A DNA stretch of 64,000 bases from Apostichopus japonicus (lineage: Eukaryota > Echinodermata > Holothuroidea > Aspidochirotida > Stichopodidae), in the NCBI RefSeq assembly GCF_037975245.1, contig NC_092565.1, positions 20,000,999-20,064,998 on the forward strand, read 5' to 3'. The stretch's first letter is position 1, and every line of letters begins with the position of its first letter. The position numbers and the translations under genes are program-made. Below are positions 48,798 through 61,180 of the stretch, in pieces. Below the pieces are notes generated by a model that worked only from the letters and a program-made list of their open reading frames with translations, made no database searches and had not been told where the DNA came from.

Positions 48798-51700
48798 GTA
48801 AGTCACCACTGCATCACCCGGGGAGTTCCATTACAACTCCCTGCATCACCCAAGACATCTGAGAGTTACAAATATGGAGATTAATTTACAAAATGAAACA
48901 ATGTAATATTACAGAAGAAAGAGACCAGGCTGTAAGAAGACAACAATTATGTACAGTAATAGCATGCTAAAAATGTTGCAATGCTCGTTTGTAGGCATAC
49001 ATTTATATTGTACAATATTTACGTGCCTTGTTCCATTGTAACGTTAATATTTGTCAATAAAGGCATACACATTGCAAAAAAATGGAAACAGCATGTCAGT
49101 CATTGCAGAGCGACAAGGACAATCTGATAAGTCAGAAGGTACAAAGAATGTATCATTGGGAAGTTCCAAATGTCCAAACGTTTTGCAGATGTGATATATG
49201 TGGGTTTTGACCTATTTTCCTAGCAACTGCAACATCAAATTATACATAGCAATGACGGCATCTTGGTTGTTTCATTACTGTGAGGTAGGCCTACCTTTGA
49301 ATTAAAACATGCAGCAATTTTCCGAAGATCTATTTTTAGCTTAATTCAGCATTGTAGACTTAAATTACCATACAAATGTTACACCTCTTGACCTCCACAT
49401 GACGTTGCAGTGTATATCAGTCTTTATCATTCATTGAGCAATTGTCTAATGTGGCTATATGGCTCCATTTCAAAATTAACGCCTCCCAAGCAGTCAGGTA
49501 GCCAGACTGGGGCCATGTGGGACGTATGCCCCCCACTTTCAGACTAGTGTTTTCCCACCACGCCACTTAATTTGTCCCACCATCATGTGAACAAAAACTT
49601 CACAAATAACAGCACATGAGTATTGTGCCCCTCATTTCACGTAGGCACCCTATTCGCGAGTCATTGTTTTGGGTTTTTGGGATGGCGTGAGTGCCATTCA
49701 AATCGCAGCAAAACGTACCGTAATGTTGTCAGCGTGTGCGATATGGCTTCTGTGTTTCAATTTCTGTGCCCCTCAGTAGATGTCTCGCGCAACTTACTCT
49801 ACTTTCCTTTTCGAAGCACGTATTTACAGTGTTTGTATCCAGCACAGATGCTGGTCACGCAGGCAACTATTTATACAGCCCTAAGCAATATTGTGACTTA
49901 GTGGTGAGTTATGTGTTGTTGTTCATACCTGTTCACACATCATAGCGTCCTGCGTACATAAACGCAAGTCGTAAAGCCGACCTAAGTTTTGAAAAAGTTG
50001 CGGGCTGTCACAGAAGAAAACGATACAGGAGTTGTATGTGACAAACTATCAAATTCCGTTATCGATGTTAGTTGATCGCCATGCCCTTACCTAAAACAAG
50101 GATATATGCCTAGTGGATGAAGTTGGTTGTCTTTTTCGAAAACGTTTTCTTTGGAAGATAATGGGATAAGGAGTCTATGTATGTGCGTCGAAGTTAACGC
50201 TGTTGAAAGAAAGTTCCAGGTTACAACGTGGCTGTCAACAAGTGGCTGTATGAAACTCTTATTCTTAATGTCGGCGTCTGCAAACGTCCATTGGGCTAAA
50301 GCTAACTAAGCTTAGCCCATTTACAAAGAAGGTAATTAAAGTGTAGGGCTAGAATATCTCACCAAATACAGCTATAAACGAAAGATTTTAACAATTTGCA
50401 GTTCAGCATTAGAACTTAGTTGAAAAGTAAAAGTTGTCATGCAAGTTTTTGTATACCAATTACGTACGCTTTAGGCCAACAGTACCACTTAGCTAGTAAT
50501 AACACTAACTTAGGCCTAGGCGAGATCTAAACGTTATATCACTAAAGGTACAACAAGGCTACTATCTTGAAGTTGTAACGTTATTACTTGGGCATAGGAA
50601 TAGATAGGTAAACTTTGGTTCGTCTTATCAGAACTAGACTTAGATAGATAGTAACCTAACGCTGGACTCTATAGTCTATGCTAGGCCTGTTAGGTCATGC
50701 CTTAGTTTTCTTGTATGTTTCGTGATGATTAACAACAGATAGAAGGAAAAAATAACTTTGATATGAATATGATTATATGCAGTGACATGTATGAGCTTTA
50801 TTATACTGTAGTATATTCAACCTATAGGACTGTAACTAACATTAGGGCCCAGTATACTTCCAATTTTTACTAACATATTCTTTTCATAGTATTGATATAG
50901 CCTGTGCATAAAGATAGGGGTATAGCCCACACAACTTTTGCTATGTGACTTGTGCGTGACATATCTTGAAGTAACTTTGGAAAGTTATGTTGTACTAGAC
51001 TATGATACTGTAAACTGGTCTAATGCTGTACCAAGTATATATTGTTGTTTACTTTTAGTTCAGTGTAACTGATGACAGCATCAGTTACATACTGTACTGT
51101 CTTTAACGTCCCCAGAAACTGTTGCAACGTTCAAGTAGCCTGCGGTTGCTCCTTCAGTTACACACACACATAAAAAAAAAATAGAACGAATCGCAAGTTA
51201 AATGATGCTGAGTAATTTGATGAACATTTATAAAATCCTATTTGGATCAGTTTTGTTACAAAATATATATCCATAAGTAAGCAAACAATACTGCTAATTT
51301 GAGTGGGCCAGAGAAGTATTTAATGTAGTGTCTGTTCAAGTTATATTAAAAAGTCAACCAATTTGTAATGAGTTGCATTGTTGAAATGTCAAATTGAGTC
51401 ATTACCATTAGTTCTCTTCGATCTGGTCACAGTATCATAATGTGTTGAAAAAAAGTTCATAGGCATGGGTGAGTAACTGCACTTTTGTCTTTTGCAATAA
51501 ACTGTCTCAATTCATGGCTTTTACAACACTGTTTACTATTGTCTCGCTGAAATTATGGTAGACGCTTCAATATATCCAGGACTGTGTTTCTTTTAACCAT
51601 GCAATTTATTATATATATATAAATATATGTTTACGGTGCAGGATACTTAAGTTGCAGGTGTACTCAATATGTAATGCTATTGAATGTTTCAATATCTCCA

Positions 51701-53221
51701 TAAATGTAAGGGATACATTGATACATTTGATACATTTATAATTTCAGTGGGTTTTTTACTGAATGTGTATATATACAGTACGTAGTAGCTTAGCATGCCT
51801 CTAGACAACAGTTTGTTCTTAGCCTGTTAATGTCGTTGTGTTGATAGATTTGCCACATGTTGTGAAAGGTCCCTCATCATTCATACCTGTGTGTCAGGAT
51901 GTGAAATTTCTTCTTTACGTTTGTAGAGAAGTCATGCCAACAATCTGTTTCTCATAGATAATGAATGAACATGGCACATATGTTCAAGTGTTACTTGTAC
52001 AGTAGTAGTAAAGGTTATCTTGCCAAATAATTCAGGTTTGATGAGTTTGTTTGTCTCTTCTGATATTAAAATTGAATGAATAGGTGCTCACAAACTGTAC
52101 AAGATGATTCAAATATTTAAAGAAAACATAAACAATGAAACGGTAGACTCTCTGCACCTCCTCCACCTCACCCCCGTCTGACACCCCCCTCCCCTCCCAA
52201 CCTGCATGCCAACAATTAGGGTCACTTGGGAGGTATTTCTGTTATCACTGTAAAGTTAACAATATATGCTAAAGTTCAGGATTATACATTACTTCACACA
52301 TAGTCATGATTAAGCATTGAGGAAAGAAAGAAAGAAAAAAAGTCTTGCTGGTTGTACCTAGTAATGGAAGATTTGATTTACCGTTAAGGAAACTAATTGT
52401 TTTGTGTATAAGGGGTTGTCGGACAAAGAATTGCCAGGGGTTCTGACAGACCACTAGATAGCAACAATTCAAAAACACAAGAAGACAAGAGGGTCAGTCA
52501 TTGGCATTTGATACTGGTATCAGGGGTGAAGTTTGAAAAGGAGGAAGTGTGACGTTGGTCACTGGGTTTGTTGAAACCCACTTCCATACTGTATGTGTGT
52601 GTGTGGGGGTGGGGGAGGGGGGTGTGGAAAGGGTGTACCATGCCTGGGTATATGTCTATGATGTGTTGAATGCCACTAGAAATATCCAAGTAAGTTCATG
52701 TTTCACTGTTCTAAATTGTATAGATCTGGTATAAAAGTTATTTTAAAAATCCTTTCTCAGAAGTATAATACAATTTTTAGGACGTAACAAACTTTTCCTT
52801 CTATGAATTTTTTTTAGAAGACAATTCCAGTTATGACATTTGCATATACAGTATTTTCCTGGAGAGTGATGAAAAGTCGCATGAAATGCAGTTTGTTCTT
52901 TCGATCATCCATTTAGTTAGAAGATAAATTTATTTTGGATAAAATAAAGAGAAATGTATTCTTGGCAGCCTTGTGACATATATTCATTCCATTCTTAAAG
53001 TACATGTTTGCCATTTTCTTAAAAGTGTTCATTTGAAAGTCATGTGTTTTGTACCAAAGTGAAGTTAATTAAAAGCAAACAAGTATTTTATTATTATAGA
53101 TGCACAACTCCAGATAACGTTTGGGTTTTCTTCAAAATTTGATTTGACTTTTTCTGCCGCAAATTTGGATTCATCATTTATAAATACACCCAGGCATAAA
53201 TACTAATATGTATATAAGCCT
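48798..53221. other. No gene seen
   Basis: AT-rich sequence with poly-G/C patches and a few short unrecognised ORFs (49623, 50127, 52269, 52498). A short hairpin-like repeat 'ggggagttccattacaactccct' lies at about 48819, related to the one at 59115. Confidence 0.6.
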
Positions 53222-53680
53222 CACACCATGGGCGCTGATCCTGGTGGGGACAGCGGGACGCATCCCCACCAACTTTTTCAATGGTGGGGACATGATATAG
53301 TGTGTCCCCACCAATTTGTCTTGACCAAACGCTGCATCCCAAATTCCCCTGTATTGAACTTTGGCGCAGTTTGATCCAGCATTGTGCAAATGACATGCAG
53401 CAGTTATTATATTATATTTATCCACAGTTGTTAAATATAGGACGGAAATCGCATTTGATTCAGTCTATAATTGTTTTCTGGGAGAGGACCCCAGACCCAT
53501 TGTATACAAAAGTCTACTTGGATTATTTGTCCCCTGATTTTTTTTCTGCAGACGCTCATGTATTTCACAAACTAAATTTCTAAGCCATGAAATAACAAAA
53601 AATTAAGGAGGTTTGGGAGCATAATTGGGTCTGGGAAGTGTTATTTCCGGCGATCTGGGAGGTATATATTTGCCAAAAAC
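53222..53680. mobile_element. Partial hAT-family repeat, inverted copy of 47750-48206
   Basis: Reverse-complement match to the segment inside the 46841-48789 element: shared phrases include 'gcgcagtttgatccagcatt', 'gaccccagacccat', 'agtctacttggattatttgt' and 'ggcgatctgggaggtata'. It begins at 'catgggcgctgatcc' and fades after 'tatatttgccaaaaac'. No terminal cagtggcg end is seen, so it is a fragment or a distinct nested element with catgggcg ends. Confidence 0.82.
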
Positions 53681-55321
53681 AAACTTGAATTAAGTTGCCT
53701 GAACAACCAGCATAATCTGTAACATGGCAAGTGTGACAGTTGGTACTTGTTGCGTTCTTGAAGTTTCTAGCATATTCTGTGGCAATCCCGATATTTATAT
53801 TATACTTCCTTCAAGGAAATTGAGGTGTAGAATTTCAGAAAACAACATCTGCCCATAACATGTTAATAGGCCAACAATTTCAACATCACATGCTGATTTC
53901 AAAGAAACTACGTGCGTGTAAGAATCGAACTCTGCACAAGCCGTTTACATATGCTTTCATTGTACAGTTATGTATTGTGTATATCAGCAAGTTTCTGTTA
54001 TTGTTCCAGACTTTCCTTGCATAAAATGTCTGGTCAGGCGAGGTAAAAGTGATAGCATATTCCATATCCCAAGAAAAGTTATAGAAACTTCTACAGTTGT
54101 CTAACTGCCTAAGGTTAAGCGCTTTTGTTATGCTTCGAAAGTACCTATAATTAGCCGCTTCCTTTGTTTAGTTTTTATCTGTTTAACAGAACCGATTTGC
54201 ATACAGCTGTGTTCACAAAGAGAGTTGAACTGTGGGTATGTATATGTTATGTAGCAAGCGGTGGCCCGTAGGTCTTCGGCGGCTGGTGTAATTACGAGCA
54301 GAGAAACATTGCAAAGGGAATGAATTTAAATTTTTTTTCCTAAACTTGATACAGATCTACAGTAGGTACTGCTGCAGATTGTGTGTCTGCCGTCCAGTAA
54401 ACCGATGTTCCTGCTGTACATGTTTGAGATGACAGTTATAGCAGGGAGGTGCTACTTTAGAGTAGCAGCTCCCTGGTTATAGTGTACTTAGCGAGATCGT
54501 TGGCTTCGTCATGCACACGACTGATATGGTAGATTTGGCATGATGTAATAATGAATTAAAACGGTTTGATTAACATTTTGACACGTAAAATGACGTCCAG
54601 GCAAACTGGTCAATGTAATCTTGCATTGTTTTTTTTTCTAAAATAAATATAAATAACCTACAAGCTATTGATCGTTGATTATTATTGTTGATTGTTATTA
54701 TTCAAGCTGCGGTCATCGGTTCATACATTGTAGGAACAGTATGTTCATAAGCTGTTTACCAAACGAGAGTTGTATTTACGAACACAATTGCAATCAAATC
54801 ATGGGTGTTGATTTTGCTTGCAAAATCAGGGGAGGGGGGGGTGTGAGGGATACGTGCGGAGGAAGGGGACGTCAGGTATTTTGTGAATTGAAGGCCATTT
54901 TAGGTATAATAGAGGCTATTGGATCATGCGTACAACTGTAACTATGACCTCAGTACTTTACTTTGCATACAGTACGCATGCGTGCCGAAGTAATTTTCCA
55001 TAGTTTTAACAGTTGTCATGTGGAAAAAAATGGAACTTGTGGAAAAGTGTTTCGTAAAATCAAGTAGTTCAGTCAAAAGTTTGGCATCAATAGTTCAAAA
55101 GTTCACCCACTAATTACTTCCTAGTATAGTGTTAAAAACGTGCGTCATGCGTTTCGGTAAGTGGAACTCACGTTACTGGTAATGGCGTTAACTATATACT
55201 GGTATTTGGCTTTATACAAATGCTCATTTACTGCCTTTGTGCGGTAACTTCGGTTTGGCTAAAACCTTGGGAGATCAAGATGAGAATGGGAGAGGGAGGG
55301 AGAAAATGTACTTATCAACAC
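53681..55321. other. No gene seen
   Basis: AT-rich intergenic sequence. A short hairpin 'agggaggtgctactttagag'/'tagcagctccctgg' lies at about 54446-54477. The ORF at 54675 is short and unrecognised. Confidence 0.55.
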
Positions 55322-55530
55322 ATGACAAACGGCTACAGTGGAATTACGACCTTCCTTACCGGTTTCGAACCTCTGGACATACAATCCGCGTCCATAGCTT
55401 AGTGGTTATGGTGTCCGCGTACAGAGCGGTCCGACGCACGGGTTCGAATCCCGGTGGAGGCTGGAAGTTTTTTCACTGTTCTTGATTTTCCAACTCATTA
55501 CGAATTTCAATTATAAATATGCATTTGCCT
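55322..55530 (+). mobile_element. tRNA-derived SINE, most complete copy
   Basis: Leader 'tgacaaacggctacagtgga' and 'cgaacctctggacatacaat', then a tRNA-like head, then the body 'ggctggaagttttttcactg' and 'gattttccaactcattacg', ending in 'aatttcaattataaatatgc'. The head and body match the copies at 5600-6205, 8130 and 14187. Confidence 0.85.
55388..55461 (+). other. tRNA-like head of the SINE (pol III promoter)
   Basis: 74 nt with A-box tagcttagtgg and B-box ggttcgaatcc. It still pairs as a cloverleaf: acceptor gcgtcca/tggaggc (one mismatch), anticodon stem ccgc/gcgg. It lies inside a repeated unit and other copies have different anticodon loops, so it is a SINE promoter and not a functional tRNA gene. 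Confidence 0.75.
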
Positions 55531-58500
55531 TTGTCGTTTACCTCCATGCACTCTACAGATAGCTGATTCAGAGCCCTGAAATGCCCTATTAAAGGTTAAA
55601 TTGTTATAATGACGACGTCCGATGACATCCAACATCATTTGTACATAACAAATTCATGATAAATAGAAAACAAATTATCTTATAGGTCATGAAATTCTAC
55701 ATCTTTGGATTTATTTTTGTGTTAGACTACCGGTATCTATAGTCCAGCCACATTCATTGATGAGCCATGTAGATGTTTTAAGGGTCATTTTTCGAAACTT
55801 AGAAGTGCAGTTATATAGAAAGGCAGCCTGGACTGAAGAGTGTTTTGAAAATTGTCTACAATTATATGAAGATTAATGAGTGACGGCGGACTGACGTAAA
55901 TAGCCTGTATATACTCCATTCGTTTCAGTTCAGAAGGAATGTCAAAAACGCTGGTTTGAATAAGTACTGTTTACTAAGTGCAAATCCGGGTAATTGTCTA
56001 GCGGTCGCTGTGTGCGATAGCGTTAAAGGTTAATAGAAATGAATGAATACTGGTTCCGATTTACCTTTCTGGTTTTCAATGTAACGGTATCAGCGTGTCT
56101 GTTTCTTTGCCCGCTTCAACGAACTGTATTTTAACTCAATACATGTTTACTCTTTACAGACTGTATTATGATGATATTATGTGATATCCGAGGAAACACG
56201 ACCATATTTATAGACGTCTGTGTATAGTATGTAAGCCATATAAATATACCCCTATAGGCGCACACATACAAAAAAAATCATGCACCTGATAGTATAGTTA
56301 CACCAAATGGCACAACATGCATGCTACAGTAGATGAAGCTCCTTGATACTACAATTGAGAACTATACAGTACAACCACTACTTTCGTGCAGCTACAACCA
56401 CCATGGAATGACAAACACCGTAGCTCCATGCTGCCAATGCGCTGCCACAACTGGAAACGACAACCATACAGTTGCATGATGCTTAGTGCTACCATGGATA
56501 CACAATCACTTGCTGCACAATATAGCTACAACCACGGCTCCATGCTGCCAGTATGTAGCTACAGCCAAGTACAGAGTAGCAAAAAAACTTGCTTCACATT
56601 GTCACCATACATAATATAGCTAACTATACAAGCCTGCAACCCAATGGGATTCATGGCAGTTTCAGCTCACTGCTCGAGTCTACGAGATGTCCATATGCAT
56701 ATCAATAAAGCGTGAGCTATATACTACAGTTAATTGATAGTAGTGTGATACGCTGAGAAAACAAGGACTATATAACAGCAAAACGTAATTTGATACCACC
56801 GGAAAGGATCGTAACCGCTGAAAACGTCATCGTTTTCGCTGATTTTTATTGCTGGTATTTGTATTGTACTATACTGTACAGGACAGTACCACATACTTAT
56901 TCGTATACATACCACATAGCTACCCATATGCATTACCTGGCCGCATAGGGTATACGGTACAACATGTTCCGTACATCGTCCTATTTTATTTTACACCTAT
57001 GATAAAGCCACAGCATTCCTTTCCTTTGCATGGCACTGTATTCGGAATGTTTTCTTAAGGGAGGTGGGGTGGAGGGGGGGGGGGTGTATAAGAAGACTTG
57101 CCCAAACTGTTACTCTGTTCTTCCACCAGGGGAAAGTTATTCTGAACACAAACCTGGACAACATGTCCCATCTCGGAGGGATAACAATTACCTTTAAGCT
57201 GGGTCAGTAATCGTAGCAAACTATATCGAAAATATCAGTACATAGTTTGTATTTACGATCATCATGCAGCATTGAACCCAAATTTAAGCACGTAAAAAAT
57301 TGCTTAAAAGTTAAAAAAAAAAAAAACTTTCTGAAAGTTTCTTATGTTGCTTTGATGGTAACCTTTAAATTTCATGTTGAAATTTGGACATGCGTGACCA
57401 TTATTTGACTTTATGGCATATTTGGGAGGCAATACAGTCAATACTGTTGACCTTGCATCTTGTGTCGGGTTGTATATGTTTCTATGTACGACACACGTAT
57501 TGTATAATAGTGATATACTCTATTTAAAGGATACAAGTGGTTACGACCATTTGGCTGCTTCTGATAGGTAGCATATTTACAGGTTTCCGCCATTACAAAT
57601 TTCGTGTCCCACACATTTAGTATAAATGATTCTTATTTTGCATGGTCAAATATTTTAATGTTTACACAGTGTCCTTTTGCCAAATTTCATCAATCTCGAT
57701 GTGATTGCAGTGGACTACGGTAATGTAGGTAACATTTCCGTATATACCACAATATATTATGCTGAAGTCCGTCAAAATGTAGCGTTAAAACGTCATGATG
57801 CTGACCTTTTCGTCACCCATGCAAATAGTCGTGTACTTTTTAATCACATTTCACATCAAGATGTAAAATATTAAAAACAAAATCTACTTTTGCTTTATAT
57901 ATAGTTGAACATGAACCTTGACTACGTTACTAAAAAAGTAAAATGTGTTATCAGTTAAAATGAAATGAAAACATCAAAATTACCACCAAAATTATGGATA
58001 AAAAGTAATATTCATTGTTCCTAAAAATATCTTCCTTATATCGTTTCGCCCCCCCCCCTTTTTCCCCCGGCAAAACGATCTGTACATTCAGTCGCGAGTG
58101 GCTTTATACAAATCTGACCAAAATACACAAATATGATATAAAATATAATATATAAAATGCAGTATAGGCCGAGAAACCTTCTTAGACAAAGTATTGCCTT
58201 TGTAATAATTTAAAGACATTCATTTCTGCCACGTCATTTGTCACATGACAATCCACCTTAAAATTGTGAATGTGTGACAACGCTTTGAGTAACTATACCA
58301 GTCGATATTGATGGATTAAAATGTGATGTATTCAGATCTAGAATTTGATTCGTCACCTTCGTCGCAATGAACTATGTAAGTATAATTGACCGTCATTATG
58401 ACAATATCCAATTATTCAGTGTAGGAACAGCAATCAGTGTTTACATTATCAGAAGGGACAAATAGTGTGCTAATATTTGTGGTATTACGCACGATGTACT

Positions 58501-59100
58501 TCGTATCGTCACCGAGTAACCCCATTGTTTGTCTACCGAAACGAATAAGAGACTTCTCACCTTTAACCTATAAATATCGTTATATAAAACGGTAAAATTT
58601 ATGTAAGTTGGCGTTGTGCGTATATAACGTTTGTTTAATGCATATTAAGTAACCAGTGACGCGTGATATGGATTCACTAGCAACATTCATATCATGTTAC
58701 TGTGTGATAGTTTAGTCTCATTCAAAGGTACCGTTACTATACCGTAGTATTATTATTACGATTATTTCCCAGCGGTGTTCGTAAGAGAAGTTTGGTCTTT
58801 CCATTACAACTCTACATATTTAGACATACACATTTGCGGAACACATCACCTGACTTCACAGACGGAATATAAAATCCCAATAGGAATTTTCATATATTTT
58901 GACTTCTGTGTAGCCTGATAACTTATGTGGATTGGATATAAGCGACATGTACAACTCTTTTGAACTTTTTGTATATAACGTATACCAGATGGTGTAGGCC
59001 CCTAATCTATATATACTGTACCTTAACAGTCATAGAAACCCGTGTGTGAGTAGAAAGAGTGCGGTTGCGCGGAAGCAGGCATGTAAGTATACATTACTCG
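55531..59100. other. No gene seen
   Basis: AT-rich intergenic sequence. 56380-56600 has loosely repeated 'agctacaaccac'/'ctccatgctgcca' phrases. The ORFs at 56386, 56849 and 57677 are short and unrecognised. Confidence 0.55.
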
Positions 59101-59890
59101 CTGATATCTCAGACCAGGGAGTTGTTCCATAACAACTCCCTGCTCAGACCATGGAGATATAAACTGTTTATAGCTCCATGCTCAGACGTAGGACAATCAA
59201 TGCCACTTAGCTTGTGAAGTTTGATTTGAGCATTACAACACTGGTTGACGTCGCAAAATGCACCTTAGGATTCACATACTTTAAAGATGGCTTTCATTAC
59301 TGTTAGTAACGCCGAATTAGTTGACGAATAGTGTGAGGCTAAACTTTGAGATGGTATAAGATTAAATGTTCCATAACAACTCCCTGGTTATACATAGAGT
59401 TTAGTGACCGTCGTGAACTACAGTGTCAAATCGTTGTACAGATGTAGGCGGCGGAAACACTATTTCCTTTCGCATTTCGATTGAATGCAAGAGACATCCT
59501 TGACACCCTATAATTGTACATTGGAAGTGCCCAGTCATCACCCTTGTACATTGGAAGTGCCCAGTCATCCCTACATATGAACCTTGAACTCACATACGTT
59601 TTAATCTGTTGAAATTGGCTGTCAGTAAATGTTGATAACGCCTATGAGGGGGGATTTCGAGATACTCAGTAGAAGTTTGATTTGAGCATTAGTACAACAC
59701 ACTGGTTGTTGGCGCCAAAATGCACCTTTCACGTGATTCGAATGGAAAAAAGCATAAAAACACGTTTTGATGTTTCAAGTGTTTTTGATAGTTTAAGTGC
59801 TCTTTCAGCCTTATGTGGACTTTGGATTCACATACTTAAATCTGTTGGAATTGGCTTCAAATGACTGTTGATAACGTCGCCGCATTCTTT
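59100..59890. repeat. Repeat cluster with hairpins and duplicated blocks
   Basis: A near-perfect palindrome gggagttgttccataacaactccc lies at about 59117-59141; a half copy 'ttccataacaactccctggt' lies at about 59371-59390. A block starting 'gtttgatttgagcatta' occurs at about 59218 and 59667, each followed by 'gcaccaaaatgcacctt'-like and 'ggattcacatactt' phrases. 'ttgtacattggaagtgccca' is directly repeated at about 59514 and 59544. No coding potential. Confidence 0.7.
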
Positions 59891-61020
59891 GGTCAACTTA
59901 TTGTGTGTGAGGAAAACTTGGAGAGTAAATCAAAGCGTATATAATTTTGTATAGTAAATATGATAGTTTCGTGGTTGTTATTCGTTAGGTTTCTTTTGCA
60001 GGATAACGAAAGCCAAGATTATACACGCTTGGATAATCACGTGGCCTGCTGCTCTTGTCAGCATTGTGTATACGCCTCAACAAGAGAAAAAGAAGAATGG
60101 ATTATTTCAATGTTCTCTATTGATAATGTGTAACAAGTCTTTCGCTTTCAACTGCGAATATCTTTACAGACACGAACTAAATATTCGTAAAGTTAATTGT
60201 GTAATTCTTCTCGCCATCACCTAAGATACTGATATGTAATGAGTAGCGTAGAAGGGAATGTTACGACCCCAGAATGGTAAAAAGGGGGGGGGGGCAGTGT
60301 TTAGTTACTTGGTGGATGGATATTCTCAGCGAAAATAAATATTTGGAGCAAGCTTGGGGAGGGGGGGGGGGAAGGGAAGTGTCACAGAAATAATCAGTGA
60401 TAATGGTTTATACATTCCTGCGTTATCCTTACGCTATACCGGTAAGCTGACACTAATGAATTTGGCAATTCCATTGTCGCATTACATATAGATGACCTGT
60501 GATAAGATTTCTCAGATACGGGTAGCCTATGTCATAAAGTCTGACGTAACAAGGTATAGGCCTACAGTATATGCTGGGGAAGCTTGTGGTAGGGGAGAGA
60601 AGGGTAGCAGTTGTCTTTGTGAACCAATGACTTGGTTATCATTAACTCCACTCTTCTGTCAATCATGAGCCATCCCATCTGCTAAAACTTGCCAAAAATT
60701 GGTAAAGTTTTATAACTGCACCCCTGCTTGACCCACTTCGGGGGTCAACTACCCCCCCCCCCTCCCTCACCACTTCCGAATCCGCCACTCTGGTGTAAAA
60801 TACCTGCATTCCCGACAGACTGTTCGTCACAGTTGCGAATTTACTGGCAGCATTTCAAAAGACAGTTTCCCATCCCCTCGCCCCCTTCTGCTCCACCCCA
60901 CTCCCCACACGTGTCATGGTATGTTACGATTCGATATTTATATCAAGTAAATGAAACATGATATATGGTTTGTTAGATCGTAGTTTTCATATTTCTGTTC
61001 GTCCTTTTCTCTTTCCACAG
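59891..61020. other. Upstream flank or 5' intron of the K2P gene
   Basis: Poly-G patches and a degraded hAT-type repeat end ('cttccgaatccgccactctgg' at about 60773). It ends in a strong splice acceptor (cttttctctttccacag, 61004-61020), so at least the right part is probably an intron following a non-coding first exon I could not place. Confidence 0.5.
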
Positions 61021-61180
61021 TCCAGACCGATTTGCTGCCGTTGTTAATTTTCTTGTATGGCCTAATATCGCGTGACCAGTATTCACACCACATAATCTGC
61101 TCTACAGGGTTTTTGCATATTGACTTTGCCTTGTGATTACCCTACCGGAGGAGTCCGCCCTTGTCGGATAGGACGCCGTC

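Noticed and set aside
49623-50309. Possible small genes (92, 69 and 60 residues)
   Set aside because: Overlapping short frames with no recognisable motif or splice pattern.
55388-55461. Functional tRNA gene
   Set aside because: The cloverleaf is imperfect and the sequence is the head of a repeated SINE with a shared leader and body and a varying anticodon loop.
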